DNA from: an uncultured Eubacteriales bacterium
Lineage (GTDB): Bacteria; Bacillota; Clostridia; Oscillospirales; CAG-272
DNA: 64,000 bases
Direction of reading: 5' to 3'
NCBI GenBank assembly: GCA_949747515.1
Contig: CATKFO010000046.1
Span: forward strand, 1 to 64,000
This document shows, piece after piece, positions 44,348 to 53,892 of this stretch. Both the position numbers and the translations under genes were made by a program. The notes beneath the pieces are model-generated. The model was not told the origin of the DNA, searched no databases, and saw nothing but the letters and a program-made list of their open reading frames with translations. Positions within the stretch are counted from its first letter, which is position 1, and each line of letters begins with the position of its first letter.

Positions 44348-46444
44348 ATGAACACAGTATCGGATTATTTCGGCAGCCTCGTATTTGACGACCGGGTAAT
44401 GAAAGCTAATCTTTCCGCCGACGTTTACAAGTCTTTGAAAAAGACGATAGACGAGGGAGCTCGGCTTGACGATAAGGTGGCTGACGCGGTGGCGACGGCC
44501 ATGAAGGATTGGGCGATCAGCAAAGGAGCCACTCACTTTACCCATTGGTTTCAGCCTCTTACCGGAATTACCGCTGAAAAACACGACAGCTTTATTACGC
44601 CGGCTCCGGACGGACGAGTGATTATGGAGTTTTCCGGAAAAGAGCTTATAAAGGGAGAACCGGACGCGTCCTCGTTCCCGTCGGGTGGGCTTCGCGCGAC
44701 ATTCGAGGCGAGAGGATATACCGCGTGGGATCCTACCTCATACGCGTTTATTAAAGGTAAATCGCTTTGCATTCCCACGGCGTTCTGCTCATACGGAGGA
44801 GAGGCGCTGGACAAAAAGACGCCGCTGCTCCGCTCGATGGAGGCTCTTAACAAACAGGCGATGCGGATTCTTCGTCTTTTCGGCAACACGGGCGTAAAGT
44901 GCGTTCGTACGTCGGTCGGACCGGAACAGGAGTACTTCCTTGTGGAAAAGGAAATGTTTGACCAGCGTAAGGATCTTATATTTACCGGCCGCACGCTCTT
45001 CGGGGCTAAACCTCCTAAGGGGCAGGAAATGGACGACCACTATTTCGGCGTTATCAAGCCGAGAGTGGCGGCGTATATGGCGGAGCTTAACGAGGAACTT
45101 TGGAAGCTTGGGATTCTCGCTAAAACAGAACATAACGAAGTAGCGCCGGCGCAGCATGAGCTCGCTCCTATATACGGTACTACTAACATAGCGACCGATC
45201 ATAACCAGCTCACTATGGAGATAATGCAGAAGGTCGCGAGAAAACACGGACTTGTTTGCCTTCTTCACGAAAAACCGTTCGCGGGAGTAAACGGCAGCGG
45301 TAAGCACAACAACTGGTCTATCGCTACGGACACCGGCGTAAATCTTCTTACTCCCGGTGAAACTCCGTATGAAAACGCGCAGTTCCTGCTGTTCCTTTGC
45401 GCCGTTATCAAGGCGGTTGACGATTATCAGGATCTTCTGAGACTTTCGGTGGCTACGGCGGGCAACGACCACAGACTCGGCGCGAACGAGGCTCCTCCGG
45501 CGGTTGTTTCCATATTCCTTGGAGACGAGCTGAACGCTGTTCTCGACGCCATTGAGAATGACGCTCCGTACAGCGGAGCTGAAAAGACCGTTATGAAACT
45601 GGGCGTTCACGTGCTCCCAAGATTTACACGCGACACTACGGACAGAAACCGCACGTCTCCATTCGCTTTTACCGGAAACAAGTTTGAATTCCGTATGCTC
45701 GGTTCGTCGAACAGCATTGCGTGCGCGAATATTATGCTGAACGCCGCTGTCGCCGAGTCTCTTAAAATATACGCCGATCGTCTTGAAAAAGCCGATGACT
45801 TTGAATCGGCTCTTCACGATATGATTAAGAAAACTATAAAAGATCATAAGCGTATTATTTTCAACGGCAACGGATACGACGATTCATGGATTAAGGAAGC
45901 GACGGAAAAGAGAGGACTTCTTAACCTTAGAACGACTCCGGACGCTCTGCCCGAGATCCTGAATCCAAAAAATGTTAAGATGCTTACTTCGCATAAGGTA
46001 TTCTCAGAGGCCGAGATCAGATCGCGCTACGAGATAACGCTTGAAAACTATTGTAAATCAGTCAATATTGAAGGACTCACAATGGTAGATATGGCGAAGA
46101 AGGAGATTCTTCCGGCTATTGAGACGTATGCGTCTGAGCTCGCGACGTCTTACGGTGTAAAGAAGGCGGCTGTTCCAGAACTCGGCGGAAAATATGAGAA
46201 AAAGCTCGTCGCCAAACTGTCAGCGTTGATAGACCAGATAGACGAGGCGGCCGAAGCTCTTGAAAAAGCTCTAGTCAAGCTTCAGACCGTCGAGGATATT
46301 ACGGAAGAGTCGGTTATGATAAGAGACGAGATACTTCCTCTTATGGCGGCTCTAAGACTTCCGTGCGACGAAGCCGAGACTATGACGTCGGAAAAATATT
46401 GGCCGTTCCCAACATATGAAGATTTGCTGTTCGGCGTAAGATAA
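44348..46444 (+). CDS. glnN: Glutamine synthetase type III
   Basis: The 698-aa type III glutamine synthetase is full length for this large dodecameric class. Type III motifs are visible: [11 protein letters not shown] near residue 60, [56 protein letters not shown] and [15 protein letters not shown]. It is the second glutamine synthetase in this region and is followed by the ammonium transporter 13 bp later. AAGGAG lies 8 bases before the ATG. The leader has two terminator-like hairpins. Confidence 0.97.
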   Translation: MNTVSDYFGSLVFDDRVMKANLSADVYKSLKKTIDEGARLDDKVADAVATAMKDWAISKGATHFTHWFQPLTGITAEKHDSFITPAPDGRVIMEFSGKELIKGEPDASSFPSGGLRATFEARGYTAWDPTSYAFIKGKSLCIPTAFCSYGGEALDKKTPLLRSMEALNKQAMRILRLFGNTGVKCVRTSVGPEQEYFLVEKEMFDQRKDLIFTGRTLFGAKPPKGQEMDDHYFGVIKPRVAAYMAELNEELWKLGILAKTEHNEVAPAQHELAPIYGTTNIATDHNQLTMEIMQKVARKHGLVCLLHEKPFAGVNGSGKHNNWSIATDTGVNLLTPGETPYENAQFLLFLCAVIKAVDDYQDLLRLSVATAGNDHRLGANEAPPAVVSIFLGDELNAVLDAIENDAPYSGAEKTVMKLGVHVLPRFTRDTTDRNRTSPFAFTGNKFEFRMLGSSNSIACANIMLNAAVAESLKIYADRLEKADDFESALHDMIKKTIKDHKRIIFNGNGYDDSWIKEATEKRGLLNLRTTPDALPEILNPKNVKMLTSHKVFSEAEIRSRYEITLENYCKSVNIEGLTMVDMAKKEILPAIETYASELATSYGVKKAAVPELGGKYEKKLVAKLSALIDQIDEAAEALEKALVKLQTVEDITEESVMIRDEILPLMAALRLPCDEAETMTSEKYWPFPTYEDLLFGVR

Positions 46445-46457
46445 GGAGAACTGTACG

Positions 46458-48185
46458 ATGACTATAGAATTCTGGTTTTTGATAGGCGCGGCTCTTGTGT
46501 TTTGGATGCAGGCCGGCTTTGCAATGGTTGAAACGGGCTTTACAAGAGCTAAAAACGCCGGCAATATAATAATGAAGAATTTAATGGATTTCTGTATCGG
46601 CACGGTTGTTTTTTCGCTTCTCGGATATACGCTTATGATGGGCGAAGACGCGTTGTTCGGGCTTATAGGACTTCCGAATATGGATCTGTTCGCTAATTTT
46701 AAGGAATTTATCGCAAGTCCGGCCGACGGAAGCTTTACCGGAGCTTCTACGTTCGTGTTTAACTTAGTGTTCTGCGCTACTACCGCGACTATAGTATCCG
46801 GCGCTATGGCGGAAAGAACCAAGTTCTCTGCGTATTGCATCTATTCCGGCGTTATTTCTCTCGTAGTATATCCCATCGAGGCTCACTGGATATGGGGCGG
46901 CGGATGGCTCTCTTCTCTCGGGTTCTATGATTTCGCCGGCTCCTGCGCCATACATATGGTGGGCGGTATAGCCGCTCTGGTAGGAGCTATATTCCTCGGT
47001 CCCCGTATTGGAAAGTACGTTAAGGATCGTAACGGAAAGGTGACTAAAGTCAACGCTATTCCGGGTCACTCTATAACTATCGGTTCGCTAGGAGTATTTA
47101 TACTCTGGCTCGGCTGGTATGGATTTAACGGAGCCGCGGCGACGAGCGCGTCCGAGCTTGCTTCCATTTTCCTGACCACTACGGTCGCTCCGTCCGTAGC
47201 TACCGTTACCACGATGATTTACACATGGATCAAAAACGGCAAACCTGACGTATCCATGTGCCTCAACGCGTCTCTCGCAGGGCTTGTAGGCATTACGGCG
47301 GGCTGCAACGCAATGGACGCGGTCGGCTCCGCCGCGGTCGGAGTAGTATCTGGAATATTGGTCGTAGCAGTCGTCGAACTTCTCGATCTTAAGCTTCATA
47401 TCGACGATCCCGTCGGCGCGGTCGGAGTACATATGGCGAACGGACTTTGGGGTACGATAGCGGTTGGACTTTTTGCAAATCCCGACGCGCCGGCTGGACT
47501 TTCAGGGCTTTTATATACGGGTTCCGCAAAGCAGCTCGGGGTTCAGCTCCTAGGAGTTCTCTCCGTATCCGCTTACGCGACGGTTATGATGATATTAACC
47601 TTTGCCGTGATTAAGAAAGTGCACGGACTAAGAGCAGATCCTGAGGACGAGCTTGCCGGACTCGATATTACCGAACACGGCTTGCCCAGCGCGTATCCGG
47701 ATTTTATGCCAGCGGTCGACAAATATTCCTCATACGCTCCGGAAGAAGGGATCGTAGCGGCTCATGCGGACGTTCCGGTAGCCGAGGCTATTCCTGTTAA
47801 GAGAGTTCCGTCGTTCGACGAAGGAACCGTAAAATTCACTAAAATTGAAATCATATGCAAAGAGGCTCGCTTCGACGCGCTGAAGACCGCTATGAGCAGA
47901 CTTGGTATTACGGGCATGACGGTGTCTCACGTTCTTGGATGCGGACAGCAGGGAGGCAGACCAGAGTATTACCGCGGAGTTCCCGTAGAGACGAATTTGC
48001 TGCCTAAGGTGCAGGTGGACGTCGTGGTCAGCAAGATTCCCGTAAGAGACGTTATAGAAACGGCTAAAAAGGCTCTTTATACCGGCCATATCGGAGACGG
48101 AAAGATTTTTGTATACGACGTTGAAAACGTAATAAAGGTTCGTACGGGCGAGGAGGGCTACGACGCGCTTCAGGACGTAGAATGA
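46458..48185 (+). CDS. amt: Ammonium transporter fused to a PII domain
   Basis: The 575-aa protein joins an 11-helix Amt/Mep/Rh channel (about 1-395) to a linker and a C-terminal PII (GlnK-like) domain at about 460-575. Amt motifs include WMQAGFAMVETG, YPIEAHWIWGGGWL and DFAGSCAIHMVGG. The PII part has FTKIEIICKEARFDALKTAM, a T-loop with tyrosines at 504/505, and TGHIGDGKIFVYDVE. PII normally plugs the channel when nitrogen is plentiful; here the regulator is tethered. It lies between glnN and asnB, in one transcript. Confidence 0.95.
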   Translation: MTIEFWFLIGAALVFWMQAGFAMVETGFTRAKNAGNIIMKNLMDFCIGTVVFSLLGYTLMMGEDALFGLIGLPNMDLFANFKEFIASPADGSFTGASTFVFNLVFCATTATIVSGAMAERTKFSAYCIYSGVISLVVYPIEAHWIWGGGWLSSLGFYDFAGSCAIHMVGGIAALVGAIFLGPRIGKYVKDRNGKVTKVNAIPGHSITIGSLGVFILWLGWYGFNGAAATSASELASIFLTTTVAPSVATVTTMIYTWIKNGKPDVSMCLNASLAGLVGITAGCNAMDAVGSAAVGVVSGILVVAVVELLDLKLHIDDPVGAVGVHMANGLWGTIAVGLFANPDAPAGLSGLLYTGSAKQLGVQLLGVLSVSAYATVMMILTFAVIKKVHGLRADPEDELAGLDITEHGLPSAYPDFMPAVDKYSSYAPEEGIVAAHADVPVAEAIPVKRVPSFDEGTVKFTKIEIICKEARFDALKTAMSRLGITGMTVSHVLGCGQQGGRPEYYRGVPVETNLLPKVQVDVVVSKIPVRDVIETAKKALYTGHIGDGKIFVYDVENVIKVRTGEEGYDALQDVE

Positions 48186-48309
48186 TAATGATCCGATCGC
48201 GAAGCGTATTTGATAAACATAGTAACAACGACAGCGTTTGAGGATAAAAATAGGCGCCGCCGATAGACGCAGCGCTTGCCATGCTGAAAATTTACCGGAG
48301 GTAACGTTT

Positions 48310-49893
48310 ATGTGTTCAATAATGGGATACTGCGGCAGAGGCGCCGCCTATTCAGAATTTAAGAAAGGCTTTGACAGAACAGCGTCCAGAGGTCCGGACG
48401 ACAGCAGGATAATCGATACGGGCAGGGGACTGCTTGGATTTCATCGTCTCGCGATTATGGGATTGACTCCAGACGGTATGCAGCCGTTTGAGCTCGACGG
48501 CAGCTACGTAGTATGCAACGGGGAAATATACGGGTTTGAGAAATTAAAGGCTGAGCTTGAAAAAAGCGGGAAATATGCTTTCCGCAGCGACTCGGACTGC
48601 GAGATACTTCTGCCGATGTACAGAGAATACGGCGTCGATATGTTTCGTATGCTGGACGCGGAGTTCGCTCTCGTTATCTACGACGCGGAGTCCGGGGAAT
48701 ATATTGCGGCGCGCGACCCGATCGGTATTCGCCCGCTTTATTACGGTTACGCCGAAACAGGAACGGCCGTCTTTGCAAGCGAAGCGAAAAATCTCGTAGG
48801 ACTGTGCGAAAAAATTCTTCCGTTCCCCCCGGGACATTATTATAAAGGCGGAGAATTTATTCCGTATTCCGTGATATATGAGGTCGAAGAAGTATGCCGC
48901 GACGATCTTGAAACAGTATGCCGCTGTATCCGCGAAAAACTTGTCTCCGGAATTGAAAAAAGGTTGGTAGCGGACGCCAAGGTTGGATTCCTTCTATCGG
49001 GAGGGCTTGATTCGTCTCTTGTGTGCGCCGTCGCGGCTAAAAAAAGCGACAAACCTATACGAACCTTCGCTATTGGTATGAGCGAGGACGCGATAGACCT
49101 CAAATATGCAAAACAGGTTGCGGATTACATAGGCTCCGATCATACCGAGGTCGTTATGACTAAAGAAGAAGTGATAGAATCTCTCGAAAGCGTCGTCGCT
49201 TTGCTCGGAACTTATGACATTACTACTATCCGCGCAAGCATGGGCATGTATCTTCTGTGTAAATGGATACATGAAAACACCGATATCAGGGTTCTCCTTA
49301 CCGGAGAGATATCCGACGAACTGTTCGGATATAAATATACCGATTTCGCTCCATCCGCCGAGGAATTTCAAAAGGAGTCCGCTAAACGTGTGAAAGAGCT
49401 GCATATGTACGACGTGCTCCGCGCGGACAGATGTATATCCGTCAATTCTCTGGAGGCGCGCGTGCCGTTTGGAGATCTTGACTTTGTAAGATACGTAATG
49501 TCTGTGGACCCTGAAAAAAAGATTAATACATATGGAAAGGGGAAGTATCTGCTTCGCCGAGCTTTCGAAGGAAATTATTTGCCTCATGAAATCTTGTATC
49601 GCGAAAAGGCGGCGTTTTCAGACGCGGTAGGTCATTCCATGGTGGACTACCTTAAGGATTACGCCGACGGATTATATACCGAGGCGGAGTACGAAGCAAA
49701 ACGTGAAAAATATATCCATGCGCGTCCGTTTACTAAGGAATCTCTTCTTTACAGAGAAATTTTTGAAAAATATTACTCCGGGCAGTCTGAAATGGTCGCT
49801 GATTTTTGGATGCCAAACAAGGATTGGGAGGGCTGCGACGTAGGCGATCCTTCCGCAAGAGTTCTCGCCAACTATGGCGACAGCGGAAAATAA
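48310..49893 (+). CDS. asnB: Asparagine synthase (glutamine-hydrolysing)
   Basis: The 527-aa enzyme transfers glutamine nitrogen to aspartate. The N-terminal class II glutaminase uses C2 (MCSIMGYCG; the usual third residue G is S here), with RGPDDSR and FNGEIY-like CNGEIYGFEKL. The synthetase domain has the pyrophosphate loop LLSGGLDSSLVCA and TGEISDELFGY. The start at 48310, with GGAGG upstream, is required for the cysteine to be N-terminal; an open frame from 48238 is not used. It closes the glnN-amt-asnB unit, and a terminator follows. Confidence 0.95.
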   Translation: MCSIMGYCGRGAAYSEFKKGFDRTASRGPDDSRIIDTGRGLLGFHRLAIMGLTPDGMQPFELDGSYVVCNGEIYGFEKLKAELEKSGKYAFRSDSDCEILLPMYREYGVDMFRMLDAEFALVIYDAESGEYIAARDPIGIRPLYYGYAETGTAVFASEAKNLVGLCEKILPFPPGHYYKGGEFIPYSVIYEVEEVCRDDLETVCRCIREKLVSGIEKRLVADAKVGFLLSGGLDSSLVCAVAAKKSDKPIRTFAIGMSEDAIDLKYAKQVADYIGSDHTEVVMTKEEVIESLESVVALLGTYDITTIRASMGMYLLCKWIHENTDIRVLLTGEISDELFGYKYTDFAPSAEEFQKESAKRVKELHMYDVLRADRCISVNSLEARVPFGDLDFVRYVMSVDPEKKINTYGKGKYLLRRAFEGNYLPHEILYREKAAFSDAVGHSMVDYLKDYADGLYTEAEYEAKREKYIHARPFTKESLLYREIFEKYYSGQSEMVADFWMPNKDWEGCDVGDPSARVLANYGDSGK

Positions 49894-49917
49894 TATTTTA
49901 ATGAAACAAGTACGAAG

Positions 49918-49964
49918 AGCCTGTTTGATTGTCCTCTTGAAGGAATGATCAGTCGGGCTTTTTT
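49918..49964 (+). terminator. Intrinsic terminator after asnB
   Basis: AGCC and GGCT form the base of a longer imperfect stem with inner TGAT / ATCA and CCT / AGG pairs. A run of six T residues follows. Confidence 0.75.
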
Positions 49965-50056
49965 GTTATAGCAAATTGGATTTTGAGTAAACGTGTACAA
50001 TAAGCAGTTGATGTTTTGTGCAGACTGCATAGAAATTGCGCGGATTTTAAAAAGTA

Positions 50057-50100
50057 TTGATTTTAATTTCAATATTATGTATAATAAAAACAAAGGAGGT
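50057..50100 (+). promoter_or_regulatory. Promoter and ribosome binding site without an intact gene
   Basis: TTGATT (50057-50062), 17 bp, TATAAT (50080-50085), then AAAGGAGG at about 50092-50099. The first ATG downstream is followed directly by a stop codon, which suggests that these are the remains of the start of a decayed gene. Confidence 0.5.
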
Positions 50101-50148
50101 AAAGTTAGGACGGATATAATATGTAAATTTATCTGTGCAAGTTTTCGT

Positions 50149-50670
50149 TAAATTGAGAAAATATTCGAGCGACGTAATATTCGGCAACTAAAACGGCGTT
50201 TGTCTAAAAATGTTATCATAGTTTTGATCTTCTTGTTCTGAAGAGTAGCAACAGGCAGTACATATTTATACGCTAAATCAGTAAGCGGAATGTCAAGCGA
50301 CGATCGAGCTATTTCATCATATTCAGCCGACGCGCTTAAAAACGTATCCGTAGCTGTTTTTTTATCTCCTTGCAGCGGAGCTACCGATACGTCCAGGGGC
50401 AATCTTGTGGACATAGCTTTAGAAAAAGGCGTTATGTGCAGTATAGGATGGAAAGAAAAAATATATGGCGGAGAATTTTATTCAGACGCATGGATAACAG
50501 ATTTTTTCAGACAATGCGCTCTAGGTTATTCAGTTGAGCAGGCTGCTTTAAATGCCGATGCAACGCTAAAGATTGTTAACAGTAATCCCGACGCGATGGC
50601 TTTAACACGTCCATACCGATATTGCGGAAAAAACGATAACACTTCGTCTACGTGCTTAAAAGCCAAATAA
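50149..50670 (+). pseudogene. Decayed caspase/CHAT-like protein gene
   Basis: The open part (50290-50670, 126 aa) contains AVFLSPCSGATDTSRGNLVD and VEQAALNADATLKIV, which resemble the cysteine and C-terminal parts of CHAT or gingipain-type peptidase domains (S-x-C-x-G, NL, then an alanine-rich helix). There is no ribosome binding site before its first ATG. The same frame continues upstream through a TGA at 50239-50241 to about 50149, where a hydrophobic segment (KNVIIVLIFLF) is encoded. A promoter and GGAGG lie further upstream. I read this as a 5'-degraded gene; the family assignment is tentative. Confidence 0.45.
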
Positions 50671-50719
50671 AAGAGTCGTCGTATAGTTTTGTAGAAATTA
50701 TCTGTTAGGAGAAAGTATC

Positions 50720-51646
50720 ATGAAAAACAAGAAAATTGTCCTTATAACATCAGCCGCGGCGGTATTCGCAGCGACCGCGACGGCTTCAATTTACGCCGCG
50801 TTCAATTCAACTCCCGTTGAGACGATCCCGGACGATAATATCCTCGAAGAGAATTTGCAGACTCCGGTCATCCAGGAAGAAACTCTTGATAGAACCCTTT
50901 TCCCAATACGTGAAGGCGCTGAAGCCGTGCGTATGTATGAGGCAGAGGATGGAAAAGAGGAAAAGCTATCGTACAGCTATACGCGAACCATAACTGAAGA
51001 CGCCAAGTTCGACGTGTATTATGATATTCACAATAATGAGTACACATATAACGCCGAGGGAGAACTTTTAGGCGTTAAAAATAATATCGACGTTTTTAAG
51101 GCTGACGAGGCAAGCGGCAAGGCTAAAAAAGTTACCGAGAGCGAGGCGGAGGAGCTCGCAAGGCAATATGCGTCAAAAGTTGTCGGAGATTCTTTTGACG
51201 GTATGAAGCTGTTCGACGTTATAAAGACGGACGATTGTCCATTTTACACAATGCGTTTCAAAAGAACTTACGGCGAGGGAGACTTTGCAGACAGTCGATT
51301 CGTGACTATAGACGTCGCCTTTGACGGAAGAATTATGGGATGCTATATGCCTGGAGTTGAAAGTTCCGCCGCTTTCGACGGATCGCTTCTTGAAGGCGTT
51401 ACCCGAGAGGATGTCGTAGCTTTTGCCGAAGCTGAAGCGCACGAGAGATTTCCCGATGTGACGAGCATGACTATTTTAGGAATATTCGCCGACGTTGTCG
51501 ACGGAAAATCTGTTTTGACTGTCAGAGTAGAACATGAAGCGGAGTCTCGGCCGTCGGCTGAAGTAAAAGATAAATATGACATTGCTATCGCTAAGACTGA
51601 AGAACCAATTTTTTCTTGCGACTACATCTACGAGCTCGAAGGCTGA
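50720..51646 (+). CDS. Putative exported protein, PepSY-like
   Basis: The 308-aa protein has an N-terminal signal or anchor (basic KNKK then hydrophobic residues 6-27) and an acidic extracellular region of alternating strands and helices. Segments such as VTESEAEELARQYASKVVG and TREDVVAFAEAEAHERF, each followed by strands, resemble PepSY/peptidase-propeptide units, but the match is weak. AGGAG lies 8 bases before the ATG. It follows the decayed gene and is followed by a strong terminator. Function unknown. Confidence 0.72.
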   Translation: MKNKKIVLITSAAAVFAATATASIYAAFNSTPVETIPDDNILEENLQTPVIQEETLDRTLFPIREGAEAVRMYEAEDGKEEKLSYSYTRTITEDAKFDVYYDIHNNEYTYNAEGELLGVKNNIDVFKADEASGKAKKVTESEAEELARQYASKVVGDSFDGMKLFDVIKTDDCPFYTMRFKRTYGEGDFADSRFVTIDVAFDGRIMGCYMPGVESSAAFDGSLLEGVTREDVVAFAEAEAHERFPDVTSMTILGIFADVVDGKSVLTVRVEHEAESRPSAEVKDKYDIAIAKTEEPIFSCDYIYELEG

Positions 51647-51655
51647 TAAAGCGTA

Positions 51656-51700
51656 AAAATAGCCCGCTTCCATTTCCGGAGGCGGGCTATTTTGTGTTTT
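51656..51700 (+). terminator. Bidirectional terminator between exported protein and udg
   Basis: AAAATAGCCCGC-TTCC and GGA-GGCGGGCTATTTT form a long stem with A- and T-rich flanks on both sides, followed by GTGTTTTT on the plus strand. It separates convergent genes. Confidence 0.88.
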
Positions 51701-51713
51701 TACTTTATCGTAT

Positions 51714-52265
51714 TTAGACATTGTCAAGTATTTCCTTGATTTTCTTCATATCCGCGTACATGTCTTCCTTTTTTCTAGGGTCCCTGAGGAGAGCAGCCGG
51801 ATGGTATACCGCTGTCAGGGTGAATCCGCCGCGCTCTACAAATGTTCCGTGTTCTTTTGTAATTTTATAGTTTGGGTCGATTAATCTCATGGCGGATATT
51901 CGGCCGAGACACGCGATTATTTTCGGACGTATCAGACGAACCTGTTCTCTCAGATATTCGATACAGCAGTCTTGCTCCGAAGGGAGAGGATCTCTGTTTT
52001 TCGGAGGCCGGCACTTTAATATATTGGCTATATATACGTCGTCTCTGTCTATGCCTACTGCTTCCAGATATTTATCAAGAAGCTTGCCCGCGGCCCCTAC
52101 GAATGGAATTCCGGTGGCGTCCTCGCGCTCTCCCGGAGCTTCTCCTACGAACATTAGTCTTGCGCCGCGGTTTCCGGCTCCGAATACGCAGTTCGTTCTC
52201 GTCTCGTGAAGCGGGCAGGCGGAACACTCCCGACATTTTTTTTCGAGTTCTTCCCATGTAATCAT
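51714..52265 (-). CDS. udg: Uracil-DNA glycosylase, family 4
   Basis: The 183-aa iron-sulphur uracil-DNA glycosylase removes uracil from DNA. The N-terminal CRECSACPL holds two cluster cysteines, and CRPPKNRDPLPSEQDCC the others. The catalytic motif FVGEAPGEREDATGIPFVG and the late VYHPAALLRDP are typical. The ATG at 52265 begins the conserved region; the longer open frame upstream runs into repeat copy 3 and is not coding. A -35/-10 pair inside that repeat points towards this gene. Confidence 0.95.
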   Translation of the reverse strand: MITWEELEKKCRECSACPLHETRTNCVFGAGNRGARLMFVGEAPGEREDATGIPFVGAAGKLLDKYLEAVGIDRDDVYIANILKCRPPKNRDPLPSEQDCCIEYLREQVRLIRPKIIACLGRISAMRLIDPNYKITKEHGTFVERGGFTLTAVYHPAALLRDPRKKEDMYADMKKIKEILDNV

Positions 52266-52359
52266 ATAGGAGGTTTGATCCTTTCTTTTTTCAAACAAGA
52301 TCGCCGCATACGCTCGCCGAACTTTTCGCCGTAATATACGCGGGTAGTATGCTGGAATG

Positions 52360-52492
52360 TTTATACGGTGAATACAAAATGATTGCCGGCGACGACGTTT
52401 TTCGATGTCGTCGATTATGCGGCGGCGCTCGGCTCGGATGTTGCGAAGCCGCAAAAACTTACGCGGTAATGTTTTCCGCGTTTATTATACCA
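52360..52492 (-). repeat. Dispersed intergenic repeat, copy 3
   Basis: Read on the minus strand the element begins TGGTATAAT and contains CGCGGAAAACATTACCGCG (a 5-bp hairpin), TAAGTTTTTGCGGCTTCGC, GCCGAGCGCCGCCGCATAAT, and a GACGAC / GTCGTC hairpin. It ends at CCGTATAAAC, where the other copies have TATAAT. A TTGAAC -35 box (52507-52512) lies exactly 17 bp before the first -10 box, making a good promoter directed at the uracil-DNA glycosylase gene, about 90 bp beyond the repeat. Confidence 0.72.
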
Positions 52493-52587
52493 TACGAACG
52501 ATCTGAGTTCAACGTTTTTCGCTTGATAATAAGTTGTGAATTCATTGTTTTTTCTTGATGGAAACGCGCAGTAGTCCGACAAAGCTA

Positions 52588-52617
52588 TTGACAAATAATC
52601 TTTAAATATAGTATAAT
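52588..52617 (+). promoter_or_regulatory. Promoter of trpS
   Basis: TTGACA (52588-52593), 18 bp, TATAAT (52612-52617). It lies 33 bp before the start codon, so there is no room for a T-box leader. Confidence 0.85.
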
Positions 52618-52649
52618 ATTCCCGTATTGTTGCTTGATTGGAGTTTGTT

Positions 52650-53654
52650 ATGTATAAGGATAAAAAGGTGGTGTTTTCCGGCGTTCAGCCGTCGGGCGTG
52701 CTCACTCTTGGCAATTATCTTGGAGCAATAAAAAATTTTTCTGCTTTTTCAGACGAATATAAATGCTATTATTGCGTAGTTGACGAGCACGCCATCACGG
52801 TTAGGCAAAATCCGGCGGAGCTGCGCCGCCGCACATACGAGACGTTGGCTCTGTATATTGCGTGCGGACTGGATCCGGAAAAGAACACGTTGTTTGTGCA
52901 AAGTCATGTTCCGGCGCACGCGGAACTGTGCTGGATTCTCGACTGTTATACCATGTTCGGCGAGCTCTCCAGAATGACGCAGTTCAAGGACAAGTCGCAA
53001 AAAAACGCGGATAACGTGAACGCGGGTCTTTTCACATATCCTACTTTGATGGTAGCTGACATTTTGCTTTACCAGACGGAGCTTGTTCCCATCGGAGCAG
53101 ATCAAAAGCAGCATTTGGAGCTGACACGCGACGTTGCCAACCGGTTTAATACAGTGTGCGGAGACACGTTCGTTATTCCCGAGCCTTATATTCCTACTAA
53201 TACGGCTAAAATTATGTCTCTGGCGGAGCCTGCGAAAAAAATGTCGAAATCCGACGAAAACGAGAACGCGGTCGTTCGTATTCTCGACTCAAAAGACGTT
53301 ATAATCAAAAAGTTTAAGCGCGCCGTTACCGATTCTGGATGCGAGATTGCGAGAGGCGAAGGAAAAGAAGGCGTGTCTAATCTCATGACTATATACTCCG
53401 CTTTTACCGGTAAGAGCGACGACGAAATAGTAGACGAGTTTAACGGAAAAGGATACGGCGATTTCAAATTGGCCGTTGGAGAGACCTGCGCCGACGCGCT
53501 CGCTCACGTAAGAGAAGAATTCGACAGACTTGTGAAGGATAAGGCTTATCTTGAAGACGTAATGAAGAAGGGCGCCGAGGACGCGAGCCGTTCAGCGGCG
53601 AGAACAATGTCTAAAGTCCGCCGAAAGATTGGGTTCACAGAGCTGAAAGGCTGA
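52650..53654 (+). CDS. trpS: Tryptophanyl-tRNA synthetase
   Basis: The 334-aa class I synthetase charges tRNA-Trp. The HIGH-equivalent lies in the LTLGNYLGA segment, and the KMSKS motif is intact (AKKMSKSDEN). Other motifs are FSGVQPSG at the start and PIGADQKQHLELTRD. GGAG lies 6 bases before the ATG at 52650; an in-frame TTG at 52638 is not needed. The DUF3006 gene follows within 4 bp. Confidence 0.97.
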   Translation: MYKDKKVVFSGVQPSGVLTLGNYLGAIKNFSAFSDEYKCYYCVVDEHAITVRQNPAELRRRTYETLALYIACGLDPEKNTLFVQSHVPAHAELCWILDCYTMFGELSRMTQFKDKSQKNADNVNAGLFTYPTLMVADILLYQTELVPIGADQKQHLELTRDVANRFNTVCGDTFVIPEPYIPTNTAKIMSLAEPAKKMSKSDENENAVVRILDSKDVIIKKFKRAVTDSGCEIARGEGKEGVSNLMTIYSAFTGKSDDEIVDEFNGKGYGDFKLAVGETCADALAHVREEFDRLVKDKAYLEDVMKKGAEDASRSAARTMSKVRRKIGFTELKG

Positions 53655-53658
53655 TTCC

Positions 53659-53892
53659 GTGAGGCTGACACTGGATAGATTTGAAGGAGAGTTCGCGGTT
53701 TTGACGGACGAAAATCTCCATGTATACGATATTGAGAGAGGTCGTCTTCCGACAGATTCGCGTGAGGACGACGTATTTGAAGCCGAAATAAGAGACGGGG
53801 CCGTCGAGTCTATAAAGCGAGTAGCTTCATACGAGGGTAAGGGGAAGAACTCCGAAAGGCTTCGTTCGTTGTTCGACAAAAAATCGGATTAG
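53659..53892 (+). CDS. DUF3006 family protein
   Basis: The 77-aa protein is of the DUF3006 type: LTLDRFEGEFAVL at the start, a strand-rich middle with the RGRLP turn, and a basic C-terminal helix (SERLRSLFDKK). The function is unknown; these proteins often accompany metallo-beta-lactamase or other small genes. The start codon is GTG with AAAGG 8 bases upstream. It is co-transcribed with trpS. Confidence 0.85.
   Translation: MRLTLDRFEGEFAVLTDENLHVYDIERGRLPTDSREDDVFEAEIRDGAVESIKRVASYEGKGKNSERLRSLFDKKSD

Noticed and set aside
50148-50414. Minus-strand 88-aa open frame opposite the decayed gene
   Set aside because: No ribosome binding site and no recognisable domain; the plus-strand frame has domain-like motifs.
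52266-52454. N-terminal extension of the uracil-DNA glycosylase frame
   Set aside because: It is arginine-rich read-through of repeat copy 3 with no start signal. The conserved protein begins at 52265.
52566-52649. T-box leader upstream of trpS
   Set aside because: The promoter is only 33 bp from the start codon and no AGGGTGG-type T-box sequence is present. The same holds for argS and the his operon.
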